Assembly (NCBI GenBank): GCA_003991915.1
Contig: RQTK01000084.1
Coordinates: forward strand, 520,333-584,332
Direction of reading: 5' to 3'
Length of the DNA stretch: 64,000 nt
Source: Elysia chlorotica
Lineage: Eukaryota; Mollusca; Gastropoda; Plakobranchidae
The notes beneath the pieces are model-generated. The model saw nothing but the letters and a program-made list of their open reading frames with translations, was not told where the DNA came from and did not search any database. The position numbers and the translations under genes are program-made. This document shows positions 1 through 44,900 of the stretch, one piece after another. Positions within the stretch are counted from its first letter, which is position 1, and each line of letters opens with the position of its first letter.

Positions 1-2532
1 AAAAAATATGCCAATGCCCAGAAGCACAATCGTCAGGTGAGGGAAAACAGCAGGATTGATTGGCGACACATACCGACTCATCAACTCAACGTCCAACTGA
101 AATGATATAAAATGAAAAGAATGTAGATGATAAATTAAACCAACCGTTTTACAATTTTTACTTCAGTTGGATTTTTAATAAATTCAGACAATTAAACTTG
201 CAACTTGAACTCTTTGCTCTCCTATATTGCTTCACGATAGCCAGGTCACACTTCTCTCAACCACTTTGCCATGATTTACGTCATTTATCATTGTGACCCA
301 CCCTGTTAACTGTAAACTACACTACCCGATGATCTCAGTCCTGGCCTATGAAAGAAGTTTTTTGTTTGTTTTATTTTTATAGCAAAAACCCGGAAGCTCT
401 TTGTGAGAGGAGAAAAATTAAGCAGTTTTAAACTGTTTGTAGTATGTGGAGCGTTATTCGTGTTCTACTGTACTAAAAAAAAAAAAAATTGGAGAGAAAA
501 TTATTATTTTAATATTTTAAGTCGCTGTGGAGTGTGGAGTTCTCTTCAACTCAATCCCACATTACCACCTGCGTAATTACCCAAATAGACCACTACATTG
601 TGCTCCTAAATTGCTGATCAAGGCTAACTGACTTTCTCTGTCAGGGGCTTTCTTTTAGTTGCTTAGAGTTAGAACTAACGGAAATCTTGGGTGTAAAATT
701 CCGGTTTCGATTTTATTTTGATCTAAGCCTTCTTAAAGTTTTACTTTTACTTTTCTTTCAAATCCAAAATACAGTCTATGTAGAATTACAAAAATCTTTG
801 GAAATCAGCAGCTTTCTTAAATGAAAAATGTTCAAGCCTTATTTTGAAGATTGATGGAAGGAAAGGAAGTGAAATCAGGGTCAGAAACCAGTTTTGTTAA
901 GGTATTTGGATTTCAATGACCGCTTACATACACTAACAAAATTGTATGGACACATGTCTATACACACAATTACATATACTTTAAAAAATATATATATCTA
1001 AAAACCAAACAGATTAAAAAAACAAATTGAGTATTTTTGTGAAGATCTTTAGAAATCAACTTCGAGATCTTGATCTAATCTAAATGTATGTCAAAAATTG
1101 TGGCTTTTGTGATTTCAACTAAAATGCCAATTTAAATTATTATAATATAAAAATGTTCAAGTACTATTGGGGTGGTGCATCAGGTAGTTGGGGCTAATTT
1201 TAATTAAAGACGTCCAGAGGATTTAAAGCTATTTAACTCAATAATGTGAGCCCTAATCAAATTGTCTGAACTTTTTCACATCCATCACCATGGATGCCCA
1301 ATCTTGACTTTATCTTAACATTTAAAAGAGGACAATTTTTAAACCTTTTAAGCAGTTTAGAGTGGAAATTTCAAACTTAACTGATAGAAATTTGTTTTGT
1401 CATTATAAATAGAGATCTTCAAATTGAAACATGATGATATCCCTAAGTTCGGAATTTGTATTTTTATGAATATTTTTTACTATCTCATTCTGGCTCAGAT
1501 TTAACACATAGGAATTGACCAAAAATGAGTTGTAAGCTGACCACAGCTTTGTACTTACAACCCTAGATATCTAGATCTAGATCTAGGCCTAAACAAGACG
1601 TGGCATTGATGCATTTAACGGCAATCAGGCTACCCATTGGTGATTGATTAGATCTATCTAGATTAAACAATTTCTACCATAACTTCAGGAAATCTATTGA
1701 AGATGCACATTTAGAAAGTGTGAGCAGTCATAAATTTCTGAGATGTTTTACCATTTTGAAGCCGGTTGTTTTCACTGTTCACTGCAAAAGAAGATAGACC
1801 AAGACCCCAGTGTTATCGGTAGATCAAAATTAATGATGACGAGGTACTCAAAGGGAAACTACTGTGTGGGTTTTCTCTAAAGTTGTCGGTTATGGCAGCG
1901 ACATAAAGTTTTCGATATTTTTATGGGCTTTCGATAGGCTACAGTTGAACACACCATGCATTTGCTCTGCACGAGAAGCAAGGTTGCAGAAATGGGACAA
2001 AGAACCAAGAAAGTATAAAATAAAAACATTTTTGTTCATCCAATCACTATTAATTTAATATCTAACGTTAGTGCCGAGGTGTTTTTTCCCTTCTTTTTAG
2101 AGCTAAGTTATAACATAGGTTCCTCAAAATAAAACTGTCAATGTCAGTTTGTGGCCTATTTCACTATGTATTTAAAACTAAAGATCTTCCAGAAAATTCC
2201 ACTTTAACTAAGCTGTATGAGAAAATAAGATTGTTAAATGAGTCTATTTTCCCCACAGAGTCTAATATGGGACTATAGAAGCAGTCTTAACTTCTTATCT
2301 TTTAACTTTTTCGAGTGCGAACCATTCCTCCCAAAATATGTTAGCCCGTTGTTCACATTAAAGAACTTCCAATAAAATGTTATTATATAAAATAGATAGA
2401 GATAAGACGAGTTTATACATGAATGCCTACGTGTAAAAGTGGGTGACAAAGAGAGGGAAAAGGGAAACCCACAAATTATAGGCAAATGTTATGCATGCCA
2501 CTTGATCTAGGCCCATTTTGTTTCAACAATAA

Positions 2533-2572
<40 letters not shown>

Positions 2573-3823
2573 GGTATTGTTGCTACTACTGTTGCACTTT
2601 CAGAATTGTCAGAGATACATAATATTTGCTGAATATTGAACCTAATCGCGTGCTTCTTTCATCATTATTTTTCTGGGAGAGAGAAAAATTTGCATTATTT
2701 TTTCTATTGATCGAAATGCAGAGTTGAACCGTTTGTTTGAGGGTTTTTTATGTGTGACTGTTAATTTACTTACATTATTGTTGATCAAAAGAGATATAAG
2801 CTTACTTTACAATGATACATTCATCATACCCCCATTTATTTCTAACACATCTCTATCTAATCACTCATCTTTGCCTTATTTTTGTTCTTAAGAATAAAAA
2901 ACACGAAGACACACGCCATATCGATATAGCCTGTCACTGCTGACCCCTACCTTCATTCTAGAATAGTTCATTTTCCAAAGGGGTACACTATCTTATGAAA
3001 ACGTTAGCTTTTTATTAAATCCACCTTTTAACATGACTTTATTTTAAAATTTGTTTAAAAATGATTCTGATTGTATAGTATATATTCTTCACTTAAGTTC
3101 TATCAAACGAACTTCATATTTTAAAATTTGTAAGTTGTCCCAGGCAAGGTGGTTAAACATGAACTAGTCTTACTCGCTTCCTGGAGCGAGAAAGCGTCGT
3201 AGGTGATAGAATTTAGAACCAGTGACAGAAACAAAACAATCATGTAACTTCGAGCATGCCTGCTCCGTTGTAACTGACTTAAATGTTTATTATTCCTAGT
3301 TCAAACTTGTGACCAAAAATGTTGTGAGGCTAATATGGATCCATTTAAATTGAACAAAACCTTGAAGTAGATAACGATCCCGTGTTCAAAAATAAATTGT
3401 GTTTGGTGAGAAGGATTAAAACAAAAATCTATGTATAATTTCTGTGACACTTTCAGTTACTAGTGTAATGTTTTTATACGGTAAAAATCAACCCACAAGC
3501 TTAAGTGGGCTACGTGCCAATTGAGGAATGTTTACAAAATAAATTAAACATTGGGAATAAGAAAGGGTTTTAGTGTTCATTAGCGATTTAAAAAATGTTT
3601 TAACTGTACACGTCTTGCATCCACCAGTGTCGTTTTTATTTTACAAATTTGAACATGAATTCCTTGATCGAACGGATCGGAAACTGAAGTTTACAGTCAT
3701 ACAACAAACAAGATGGGTTTGTTTTATGCAATACGATTGCATAGAAAACTAATAGGGAGTGTTTAAAAGAAAAAAAAAATAGCCCGTGTCTGTGAAGAGA
3801 TAACAATAGCTAAGACAGTCAAC
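1..3823. other. Upstream DNA without a recognisable gene
   Basis: This AT-rich stretch has stops in all frames at short intervals and no reading frame with a recognisable motif. It holds a TTG microsatellite near 2535-2573 and several AGATCTAG words around 1563-1660. The last hundred or so bases before 3824 should contain the 5' UTR and promoter of the KIAA2012-like gene, but I see no convincing TATA box or initiator. Confidence 0.6.
2535..2573. repeat. (TTG)n microsatellite
   Basis: Thirteen or so uninterrupted TTG triplets, in non-coding upstream DNA. Confidence 0.9.
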
Positions 3824-34408
<30,585 letters not shown>

Positions 34409-37117
34409 CCAGGAAACTGCCACAATGCACTAATTGATTGCAAATTTAACTTTGGGTTGTTGCTGCAATTGTGAATTTAAACTTAATTGTAAGCTGTATT
34501 TTGTATATTTGTAACCTTATCTGAACATCATAGGATCTCTGTGGGCCCCTACATTTTAAATAGCCAATATTTGAGGATTGCATACAATTTCAAAGAAAGA
34601 AAAAATGCCCATTATATTTCATTCAATTTAAACTAAAAAAAACAAAAACAACTTAGGGTATTTTTTTATATACAATTATGGTAAAATCAACTTTGAGCTG
34701 TTATTATAAAAACTTATACAAACTGCCTTTAATGTTATGGTTTGCAATGCGCAAACATTTGTTTTGTTTGAGAAATGTTCTATCATTAAATTTATTTTTG
34801 TAAATGCTTATAATTTAAAGGCATAGCATTTCTTCATTTTTTTACAAAGCTATGGAGAGATTAGGATTCATATCCTCAACCATGCTCTCAGAATAATTCT
34901 GTTCAGACGAACATCCAGAAAAAGTCTGCGAGTTTCATTCTCTTTACTTTCAACATTTGCCTTTAAAAAAAATTTAATTTATTATCTTTGCTTGATTCTG
35001 ATTTATTTTCCACTAAAAATCTTGCAGATAAAACAAACAATCATTATAGTAATATCTTGATTCCTGTTGTTATTAATACAACTTATCAATTTCATAATTT
35101 ACTGATCTGAACTTTGGTTTATAAGGAAAGAAACCAAAACAAAACGTGTGCAATTTTTCATTAAATTTACTTTTAAAGTCTATCACATCACATTCTCTTT
35201 TGAAACTGAATACCACTAGATGGTCGTCAAGACTGCTTCTTCCGTTTCTATCACGTAATGTCTTAATATATACCTTGATATACTTTGCTTTTAATCCATG
35301 TCTGAATAAGTAGATTTATGAGAAATGATTTAAAAAAACCCAACTGTGATATGAAATTATGTTCAAACTTTTTTTTACTGAAGATACATACACACTCACA
35401 CATATACAAAAACACACATTCTAGAGCTATAAAAAGATTACGCTATGTTTTATTGTTTTTTTAAATCAATGACAATGTAAAAAAAAATTATCATAATTTT
35501 TTCCGCTCTATTTACTCTTTTCCTGCTGGCTAATATTCTGTGCAAAATTTTAAAATAAATCATATATACAGCAATATAGATATTTTTTTATCTTACTAGT
35601 GGCAGAACTTTCAATCTTTGAATTTTTAGATTATTGATATTGGTTTAAGCAATACATTTTATCCTTTTTCTGCAATTTACTCACTTTCAATTCTGCGATG
35701 ACGTTTGTACAACATCTCGTTTCTCTTAATTGTTCTTTTTGAATGATATATGTATGAGGCAAATCAACAGTATCTAGTGGTTACAAATATTTACATCATT
35801 ATTAAGAATCACATTGTTTTTGTGATATATTTTTGTAATGGTTCTCTGTAAAAAATTACAATACAATGAGTGTGCTTGGGCACAGAAAAAGAGAGATATT
35901 TTCTCCTCTTTCTTGTGATAAAGTGGACATAAAAGATATGCTGATGTGAGTTTTTAATTTTATTTTTGACAAGGCATTCATATCGTAACACATAGGCATA
36001 CCGACTTTAGATTTTAAATCATTCAACTGATCATTTCTATAATGTGAAATTGTACTTTATTTTCGTGCAATACAGCACATTCATTTTGTTGTTCTATGCC
36101 AATTGTAGGTTGTTTCTTTTATCTGTCCTATATTTCATTTCCATCAATATTGATGAAATTCAAGAGTCTTTTCAAGCAATAATAAAATAATACTTCTGTC
36201 AATTTTTTGTTTTGATGAATGACAGTTGTTGTAGTGATTCATTCAATTAGGGCAATTTTCAATCAATCTGAAAAACTTTCCAAAACTCATTTAAACTTTC
36301 TTGAAAAAAAAATTGTACTTTATGATAAAAACGGGGATATTTGAAACACACCAGTAAAGCTGCTTACATTATAAATCTAGAATTTAAAATAAACCATTGT
36401 TTGAGCTAGCACACTTGATATTTTAAATACCAAACCTAGATGTTCCAAATGACATGCGCACTCTGCACAGTGTTTGTCAAATGCGTGGCTAGTTAAACAT
36501 TAAACTTGAGCTTACCTTATGAAAAAAACTCAATAGGCGGTATATATAAGTAACAGTACACGGATCAAGTTTGTTTTTTAATTCAGGCACCATGACTTAT
36601 TATAAAGGGTTCTAACCAAACATTGAAATAAGCAAAGGCAAAAATGAGAAAACAAAGCACATTTTTACAAAGAAACAGTGTTATGATGACATTCTATAAA
36701 CGTTTTTCACAGCATGAATGAGTTGGTGATAGTTAGCTACATGATACACGAGTTATCTCTTTGAGAAAAAATGCTAATTCCTCATTGCTTCCTACTCATT
36801 CTTAAAAATTGATTTAGACTTTTAGCACACTTTGAAACAATAGGTTATCCCTTCAGTTTCATCCGACCCACAAGGTTTACACCTTGTATGAATTATAAAA
36901 AACAACACATATTTAATGATATCTTTAAAAATACTTTCATTTAAGATCTAAAACTTTCAAAATCAGATTAAATTTCGACTTATGAATATTGTTTAATCAG
37001 GCCACAGCTTAACAAGCATATCTGGATTTACAAGATTATTTATGGGTTTCAAACTTGATGAAATGCTCCAACAAATTGCGGTACAACTGTTGCTGCTACT
37101 GGTGTAACTGCTGCTGC

Positions 37118-37306
<189 letters not shown>

Positions 37307-38967
37307 GCAATCAGAGAAATGTTTTTATAAAATACACAAGGAAAATTTTAGTCACTTTCACAGAAAAAATGCATTTGGGCTGGGATAGTGTAATGGTAAA
37401 GCCCATACCTCATTTATCAATATCTACCAAACAAACTTAAGTTGTAAATGTTATGTTGTAGCCTGCCTCTACGTGGATGTAAATAAACAAGACAAAGACC
37501 TTCAAATTTCTTTGAACTTTTCAAAGCTTAAGAGTATAATGCTCTATCGTCACAGAAAGGTTTAAAATATTTAATTTCTACTACTGAAGACAAGAATGTA
37601 TTTTTCAAGTCCATTTGCATGACTGAGTGACATCCCACACCTCTCCTTTTCATTGTTAGAGATCAAAATACAGATATATATACTTTTAGATGAAAAGTCC
37701 AAAAATGTACATACTATTAATGAAATAATTTGAAAAAGATTAAAAGGTAAACTAGATGCATAACTCTTTCTAAAAATAGACAATGTAACATCCCTGAGAT
37801 AACAATCGCTCAGTGCATAAAATATGTTTTAAAAGTCTGTCATTGTGAATTCAGGGTTGTTGAGAACAAGAAACTAATTAAGATATACATGTACATATAT
37901 AATACATATAAAATGAATAAAAAAAAGTTGAAAGTTAAGTTTAAAAAAAAATGAAATATATATACACATATCACTTAATTGTGTACAATTTCAACACACT
38001 AACTTCATAATGGTATTATTACAAATAACAACTAAGAAAACTAGTGTGATAACATTTTTGACTCACAATAAATATTATATAAAAAGGTTATACATGAATT
38101 CATAATCCTAGAATGCATTGATTATAAGAGTATTAAAAGTATATGTGCGATCTAAGTATTCTATTGTTCATTAGCTTTTCTCATTTCTTTTTATTATCAA
38201 AATAACTACATTAAATTTGTTATTGGAATGTATATTCAATCATGAATAAAAATAATACCTATATGGGATAATACATCACTTTTAGTCATTAAACATTTAA
38301 AAAAAATTGTTGATGGCTAGAACAAACCATATGAAAAAATTACACCAAAAGCACCAGGCATACAACTTAGTGTCATTTGACATATTTATCACAATTTTAC
38401 ATTAAGGAAAACAAGGCAGAAACCAGAAATTGCTCTATCTCATAGGCAGCCTCCTGCATTAAAAAATAACAACAAAAACCCAAGTAAACACGTTAAAAAG
38501 CGTTAACATTAATATTTTAAATGAAGTTCTGACATTCAACACATTGTATTCAGAAGGTTCATTAACAAACTCATCATAGCTTTTTGCATTTTTTTTCATG
38601 TAAAAAAAAATATGAAATACCTTCATCACATCTATAAACATAAGATAACCTATAAACAAAAATACAATTATTACTCACAAAACAATTTAACTTTTAAGTT
38701 CATTCGCAGCCTACTCAAAATATCTAGCGTTGTGAAAACAAAATTGTCAAAGTTGAGTTGAAGTTCATCATTTAGTTTGGTAACACAATAATTGATACTA
38801 AGTATGTTATCTCCATACAAGTTGCTTTTTGTTGGTCTCCAGCCCAATCTTCTCTCAATATGTACAATCTGTTTACCTGTATGACTTTGTATGTCTGTCT
38901 ATCTGTATAAGTGTCCTTAACTCTGTCTTTATCTGGATTTCTGTCCATCTTCCGTCCAACAGTCTCA

Positions 38968-39041
<74 letters not shown>
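38968..39041. repeat. (CT)n microsatellite
   Basis: CT array ending about 47 bases past the stop codon of the CAPS2-like gene, so it probably lies in its 3' UTR (as GA on the transcript). Confidence 0.95.
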
Positions 39042-39047
<6 letters not shown>

Positions 39048-39087
39048 GTCTTCTTGCCTCTCTCACTTTTCTCTCTCTTTCTGCACA

Positions 39088-41345
39088 TTACACACTCCAA
39101 GTGTTGCGCAGAACATTAGCAAAGTCCTCATCAGTGTGCAGACTGATGCTGAGACCCTCATAGTACTCCTCAAACTCTGTGTAGGAGATGACTTCCTGCT
39201 TGCTCGACTCTCGCACGTCCTCCAGGAATGCCTGCAGGGCACTGACACCCGTGGAAGCTCCTGAAACATATTTATTATATAATAATCCAATTGAATTTTC
39301 CTCTGTGGTGTGTTTAAGTAACAGTTTCAATTCAGTTTCAATTCTAATTTTTTATCCAATATAGTAATTTACATGTTTGCTGAGTTAATAATACATAGAA
39401 ATGAATATGGCATAGCTAAGGCCAGATTAAAAATACCATCAGTTTTCACTTGGGGATCATTGAAGCTGAGACATGTTTTGAGAAAGGGCTTTTGCCTGGC
39501 CTGTTAGGGGTGGAAGTAGCCCCAAAAAGTGACATTCAGCAATGGTGAATCCAGAAGTGCTGAACTTGCAGGTTACTAAAACTAAATTTTTTTTAAAAGG
39601 AATATTTAAATTTTGATTTGAAGTAGCTTTATACTAAAACAAGCTCTATCTTTACCTTACAGTTCACAAAACAAAATTATCACATTTTATCACATTTGAT
39701 TTTTGCAACAGCTCTGAACTATACCTGACAAAGACTTGTACTTGGCATTAACATTGAAGAACTTGCTGACGTCACTGATATGTATCACACCCTTCTTGCC
39801 ACTGTCAAGCTTGTGAAATGCCTGAAGCATGAACAAAAAGCATGAATGGTTAAATTAAGATGAATTTGATTGATCAATGTTAACCATTGTTCACTGTTTA
39901 TCCAAGCTTATCTTGTCAAGTAAGATTCATCAATAAAAACATGAGTGCAGCATGCCAGACCTAAAGAAACAACCCAACTAATCTTTAGTTAATGTCAAAA
40001 AGTCCTATACAGAGCCCAAGGCAACAGTTGAGATTTGAACGGGTATCAGTCCAAAGCACTGACCAATTGATCGACCATCACTCCACATTCAAGAACTTTG
40101 AAGGTAAAACAGATATATACGATGTAATTTATTATCATTATAATATTAGGAAGCTTCTAAGTATTTACACATGACGCTGTTTGTACCTGGAGCCTTTCCT
40201 AACATCGTTTTTTTTCCATTATTTATTTATTTATTAATACGCTGTCTGAATTAAGTTTAAAACCAATTCAATTCAAATTCACAAGCAAATTAATAAATTT
40301 CTCGGAAGCCTTCAAAATAGGTAGATTAATACAACAGCACCAAGAAATCTCAAATTTGCTAGTACATTTCTGATTTTCAATAGAGATGTTATGAAACAAA
40401 CTTATTGTAAGAGATATTTTCTGTCATGTTTAACAAGCATAAGAAAATTTTATTGACCAATCAGTTTAGCAAGTAAAATGTTGCTTAGTTGTGAACTCAT
40501 ACAGATCCTTCAAAAAGAAAAAAAAAACAGTACAAACCTTTCTAACAAGAGCCTTGCGGTATTCGTTCATTTCACCAACAATGCTGCGGGTGAAATCAAC
40601 ATAGTCAAGTAACTTCGTTCCTTCAGGATCAAGGATGTCAAACACTTCATCAAGGTGCTGAGGAATGTTAGAAAATACAACTACAATTTAAGGGAAAAAG
40701 CAGTAAATTCTTTGAAAAGTTTTACGTCCCTTAAGTTTCCTGAAGAATCCTACCTAAAGACAGGGGCAACATATGAGACTCAGACCTTGAACGTCCTGCC
40801 CATCTGCCATGAGCACTATTAGTCTAAACTATCTGATGGACCTAATATTAAAGACAAGCACAACCATCTTTAATAACATATAAAATACTTTATAACTCAT
40901 TCAACGTTGTTGCAATGATAAAAAATATGAGATAAACATTAGATATAAACTGCATCAGATAGGCTCAATCGTTATTAGTAATCCTTACCTTGCTTTTAGA
41001 TGTAACACTAGAAAGCATACTCTGAATGTGGTAATTAAAGACCTATAAAAGATCAATGAAAATTGATTTAAAAAAACAACTTAATTTCCAATCACTTCAG
41101 CTTAGAATTCCGAGTCAATGTCATGTCTATTGAATATTCCATGCATCATTGCATAGACACATGTAAACACAGTTAGAACACAACAATCACCTGTGGCTCA
41201 AGGTTAATGTGGAAAGTTTTAAGTCCTTTCTCCAGGTCATACTGGTCAAGAATTCCAGTGTTGTAGGTGTCTAGCTTGCGATAAAACCGACCCAGGCCCG
41301 TCACTGTGCGAATCCCACGCTTGCTGATCTGATCTTGGACTTGAG
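39088..41345 (-). CDS. CAPS2: CAPS2-like C-terminal EF-hand exons
   Basis: Exon 41345-41191 encodes RTVTGLGRFYRKLDTYNTGI, the first EF-hand, loop DTYNTGILDQYD. Exon 40657-40538 encodes HLDEVFDILDPEGTKLLDY and GEMNEYRKALVRK, the second EF-hand. Exon 39821-39725 encodes AFHKLDSGKKGVIHISDVSK, the third. Exon 39260-39088 holds VISYTEFEEYYEGLS, the exit helix of the fourth, and the terminal NVLRNTWSV. The order and spacing match calcyphosine-family proteins. Positions 3, 5 and 12 of several loops lack the usual Asp/Asn/Glu, so calcium affinity is doubtful. Confidence 0.85.
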
Positions 41346-41858
41346 CTGTACAAACAAGAAGGAGATTAAGTTGAATAAGAAAAAGGATTAAACAGAAGAT
41401 CATTTGCCTTGGTATGAAAGAAGAATAGCTATAAAATGGACTTTACTAAAGAGTCTTAGGGAGCAAACTGTGAAAAGACTCTTCTTTTCCATTTCTTATA
41501 AATCAACCCAGAATTGTTCAAAGTTGCAGAAATCCTGACAGAACATTGAAAAAGTGATAGGATGAATATCAATAAATCAAAGTACATAAATTTAAAGTAT
41601 ACTCCAGTCTTCCTTTGCCATTTTATATGACTTAGACCATAAAAAAGGGCAAGATCTGTTACCATTTAAGAAACATGTTTTTGATGTAACAAAAAGCAAA
41701 TGAAAATTAAAAAAAGGTTAACAGCAAAACTGAATTCCCTTCATGGGTGTGAGTTTAATCTAGAAGTGTTACCTGAAAGGGAGGCTGACACCTGCAGCCA
41801 GGTGTAAATATTGGGGTATGGCAGGAAAGTCTGCAACGACTTGTGGGAGAGGTAGAGG

Positions 41859-41922
<64 letters not shown>

Positions 41923-44900
41923 AGGGAGAGATAGGGGAAAACAATAGCAAAGTGAGAGATACAGACATAGAGAGATAGAGATAGATGGAAAGAATAAGAA
42001 AGTGAGAGATTCAAACCGAGAGAGATATAAAAACATACAGGAAAAGATAGAGAGTGGGAATAACCCATACATTGCATCATATAGAGAAATTCTCTGTTCT
42101 CCACATCAATCTTGCTGGGTTCATGAGGTCTTGCAGTGTCATCATCTGAGTCTCTGAGAAAAAAAAGTATGCACAGTATGTATAGGAAAGAGGGAACACT
42201 GAAGTGGTAACATGATATGCAAGCTATGTAACTCTATAAACTAAAAAGTCAAAGAGTTTAGCAATGAGATGATAGCGGCTATATTAAAGTACCATTAATA
42301 TTACAGTACTAGTATTTTATGACTGATTAATTGAATTAACCATAGAACCTGATCTCCTTAAGAAATCCCTAGAAATCCTAGATAAAGATCGCTATCCTTC
42401 ATCACAACATCCATTGATTAAAACTAAATTTATGAAGAAAATTAAGAACAGTACTTTTTTCTTTAAATGTGCTTTTCAAACATGATGAATGATCATATTG
42501 TTGAACTTAGAGAATCAGCATAAACATTAGCCACAACAAAATCAAAATTGTTTTAAATACTTAAAAAAACAACAACACCAAACATGTACATACATAAGAA
42601 AGTATATAAAGCTATATGCTTAAGTAGATTAACTTTATATTTAGGATACTCTACCAGAGTTAAAACAAAAACCACAAACAAAGACACACAAAAACAAGTT
42701 TTATGAAACTAAAGGTTAGAATAGTACAAGATAGCCATACTGAAAACTGATATGATTATATGATATATTATGGAACCATTGAACCATGTAGTGCGTAGAT
42801 AAAAAAACCCAAAAAACCTTGCTTAAATATTAAGAAATTTTACCATTAGTTGAAATATTGAAATTTATTTTTATCATTCTTTGGTAAAAGCGTATAGGAT
42901 TATTTTATAATTACATACAAGAATTTACATTGGCAATAATGTTTTAAAATTGCAGTAAAATTTTTTTTTTTCGCATAGTTCACTACAATGCATCATTATT
43001 TAAAGAAAAATGAACCCTATATTCTTGAGATTTGCTGTTAGATGGGAAATATGAAATTAAAAGTCTTAAAGAAATTGTTCTTCACTCTGTGTTTATTTGA
43101 ATATTTCTATATAAAATTCGTAATGATTATATCAATTTGAAAAAGTGTAAGTTTGGTGAATGGTGGAAATAACTTTAAGAAAAAACAACCAATGACTTCA
43201 TATATTGTTTCCCCTTAAATTAAGAAAGATATAATTAAAAACACTTTTTCTATTTGATTGCCTGGTACTACAAAAACATTTGGCATATCTATTAAAGCAT
43301 AGCTGTTATACCTTTAAGTCGATTAATATGTTGTTTTTTTTTTTATTGATGCATGCATGCTGAACATGCACTTATTATAAGATTAGATAAGAACTGTAAT
43401 GGCCTTTCTATATCAGGTATTTACATTTAGATAGGGTATTTCACATTTGTAAATTAAAATTTTCAAGCAGTTTATAGGTGATTATGTAACAACGCAACAT
43501 AATGAATATTTATTGAACATATACAAGTTTATAGGTGATTATGTAACAACACAACAAAATGAATATTTGTTGAACATACTTTCATTCTTTACACGAAATT
43601 CTTTTTTTTTTTTATTGAACACTGAGTAGTCAAGTTGTTCTTCAATCTGAAATTTCTAAGTTAAAACCAGAAACTATCTGAACTTACAGCATAAATATCT
43701 GAAAGGCTGTAAGGCAAACCTTGCTTCGGACCACTACTGTGACGATACTGTCCTCGATAGATGAACGGCATAGCTTTGGCACTGTCAAAGAATCAAATTT
43801 GAACTGTAAATATCACGTTAACCTCTAATTATTTACCTTTTTAAGGCATGCATTTCTCTTAAATCTAAAGGGAGAACAGTCGTTTTCCAAGTAACAAACG
43901 TGAATATGATATACAGTTATGTAATAAATACAAGGCAAATCCACATCAATATTTTCAGTAAATTTCTTTTGTACAAAAATATAAAACACAGAGTGTAATA
44001 TGTGCAGCGCATTAGCATGATGTTTTTAAAGCGGCACAATATGCAGACAGCATGATCAAATATTGATGAAAGTATTTAATCTCTTTGTGAATATATGACG
44101 TACTAAGTACGGCATAAATTGCTCTAAGCAGAAAGTGCCAAGATGCCGCTGTGCTGTACTATGTACGTCACAGGTATAACAGAAGTCATACCATGCAAAC
44201 GAAAAGCAATAGAACAAAAGTAAAAGCAGATATTTTTTAATTCAGCTATATTATTTCCATACAAGTGTTTCTTTTTTTGAGGAGGATAGTAGTGAAAATC
44301 CAATGAAAGTCAAAAGAAGTACTTAAGCCTTGAGTCACAAAAGGGTTAATAAAGGTACCTAATAAAGGTACACAATTATTTCTAGGGTAGATTTAAGCTT
44401 TAAGTTTTCTTTTCTTCAGATTTGAGCTTGCTGTAAAAACGTTCTTACCTTTTCCCAAACTTTCTGAACTCATACACAGTAATTGTTTTGTCATAACCGA
44501 AGTAAAATCCTGTAAGTTCTTTCATAGCATCATGGCCATTCCTGAGAAAGTCAGATTAAAACATCAAAAGAGAGTACAAAACAAATCATTGGCTATTCTT
44601 GTCTTAATGTAAAACAAACAAATCAACAACAATGAGTAAGATAAGAGGTTTTAGTTTATACATTATCATAAAACTCTTATAATTTAAAAGTTTTATGTTT
44701 GAAAAAAACATTCATAACTAAAAACTTAGAGAGAGAAAAAAAAGCAAAACAAATACCTTAATACTCTTGTTATGAAATCAATTTTTTTTAGAATGAGAAA
44801 AAAAGGTTTAGTAATAAAAAAAAACCCATCTGATTATGACACTAGTTTTTGTTGTTTTTGATTTATATTTTAAAAACAATGTTGAATGAAAAAGTATTCA

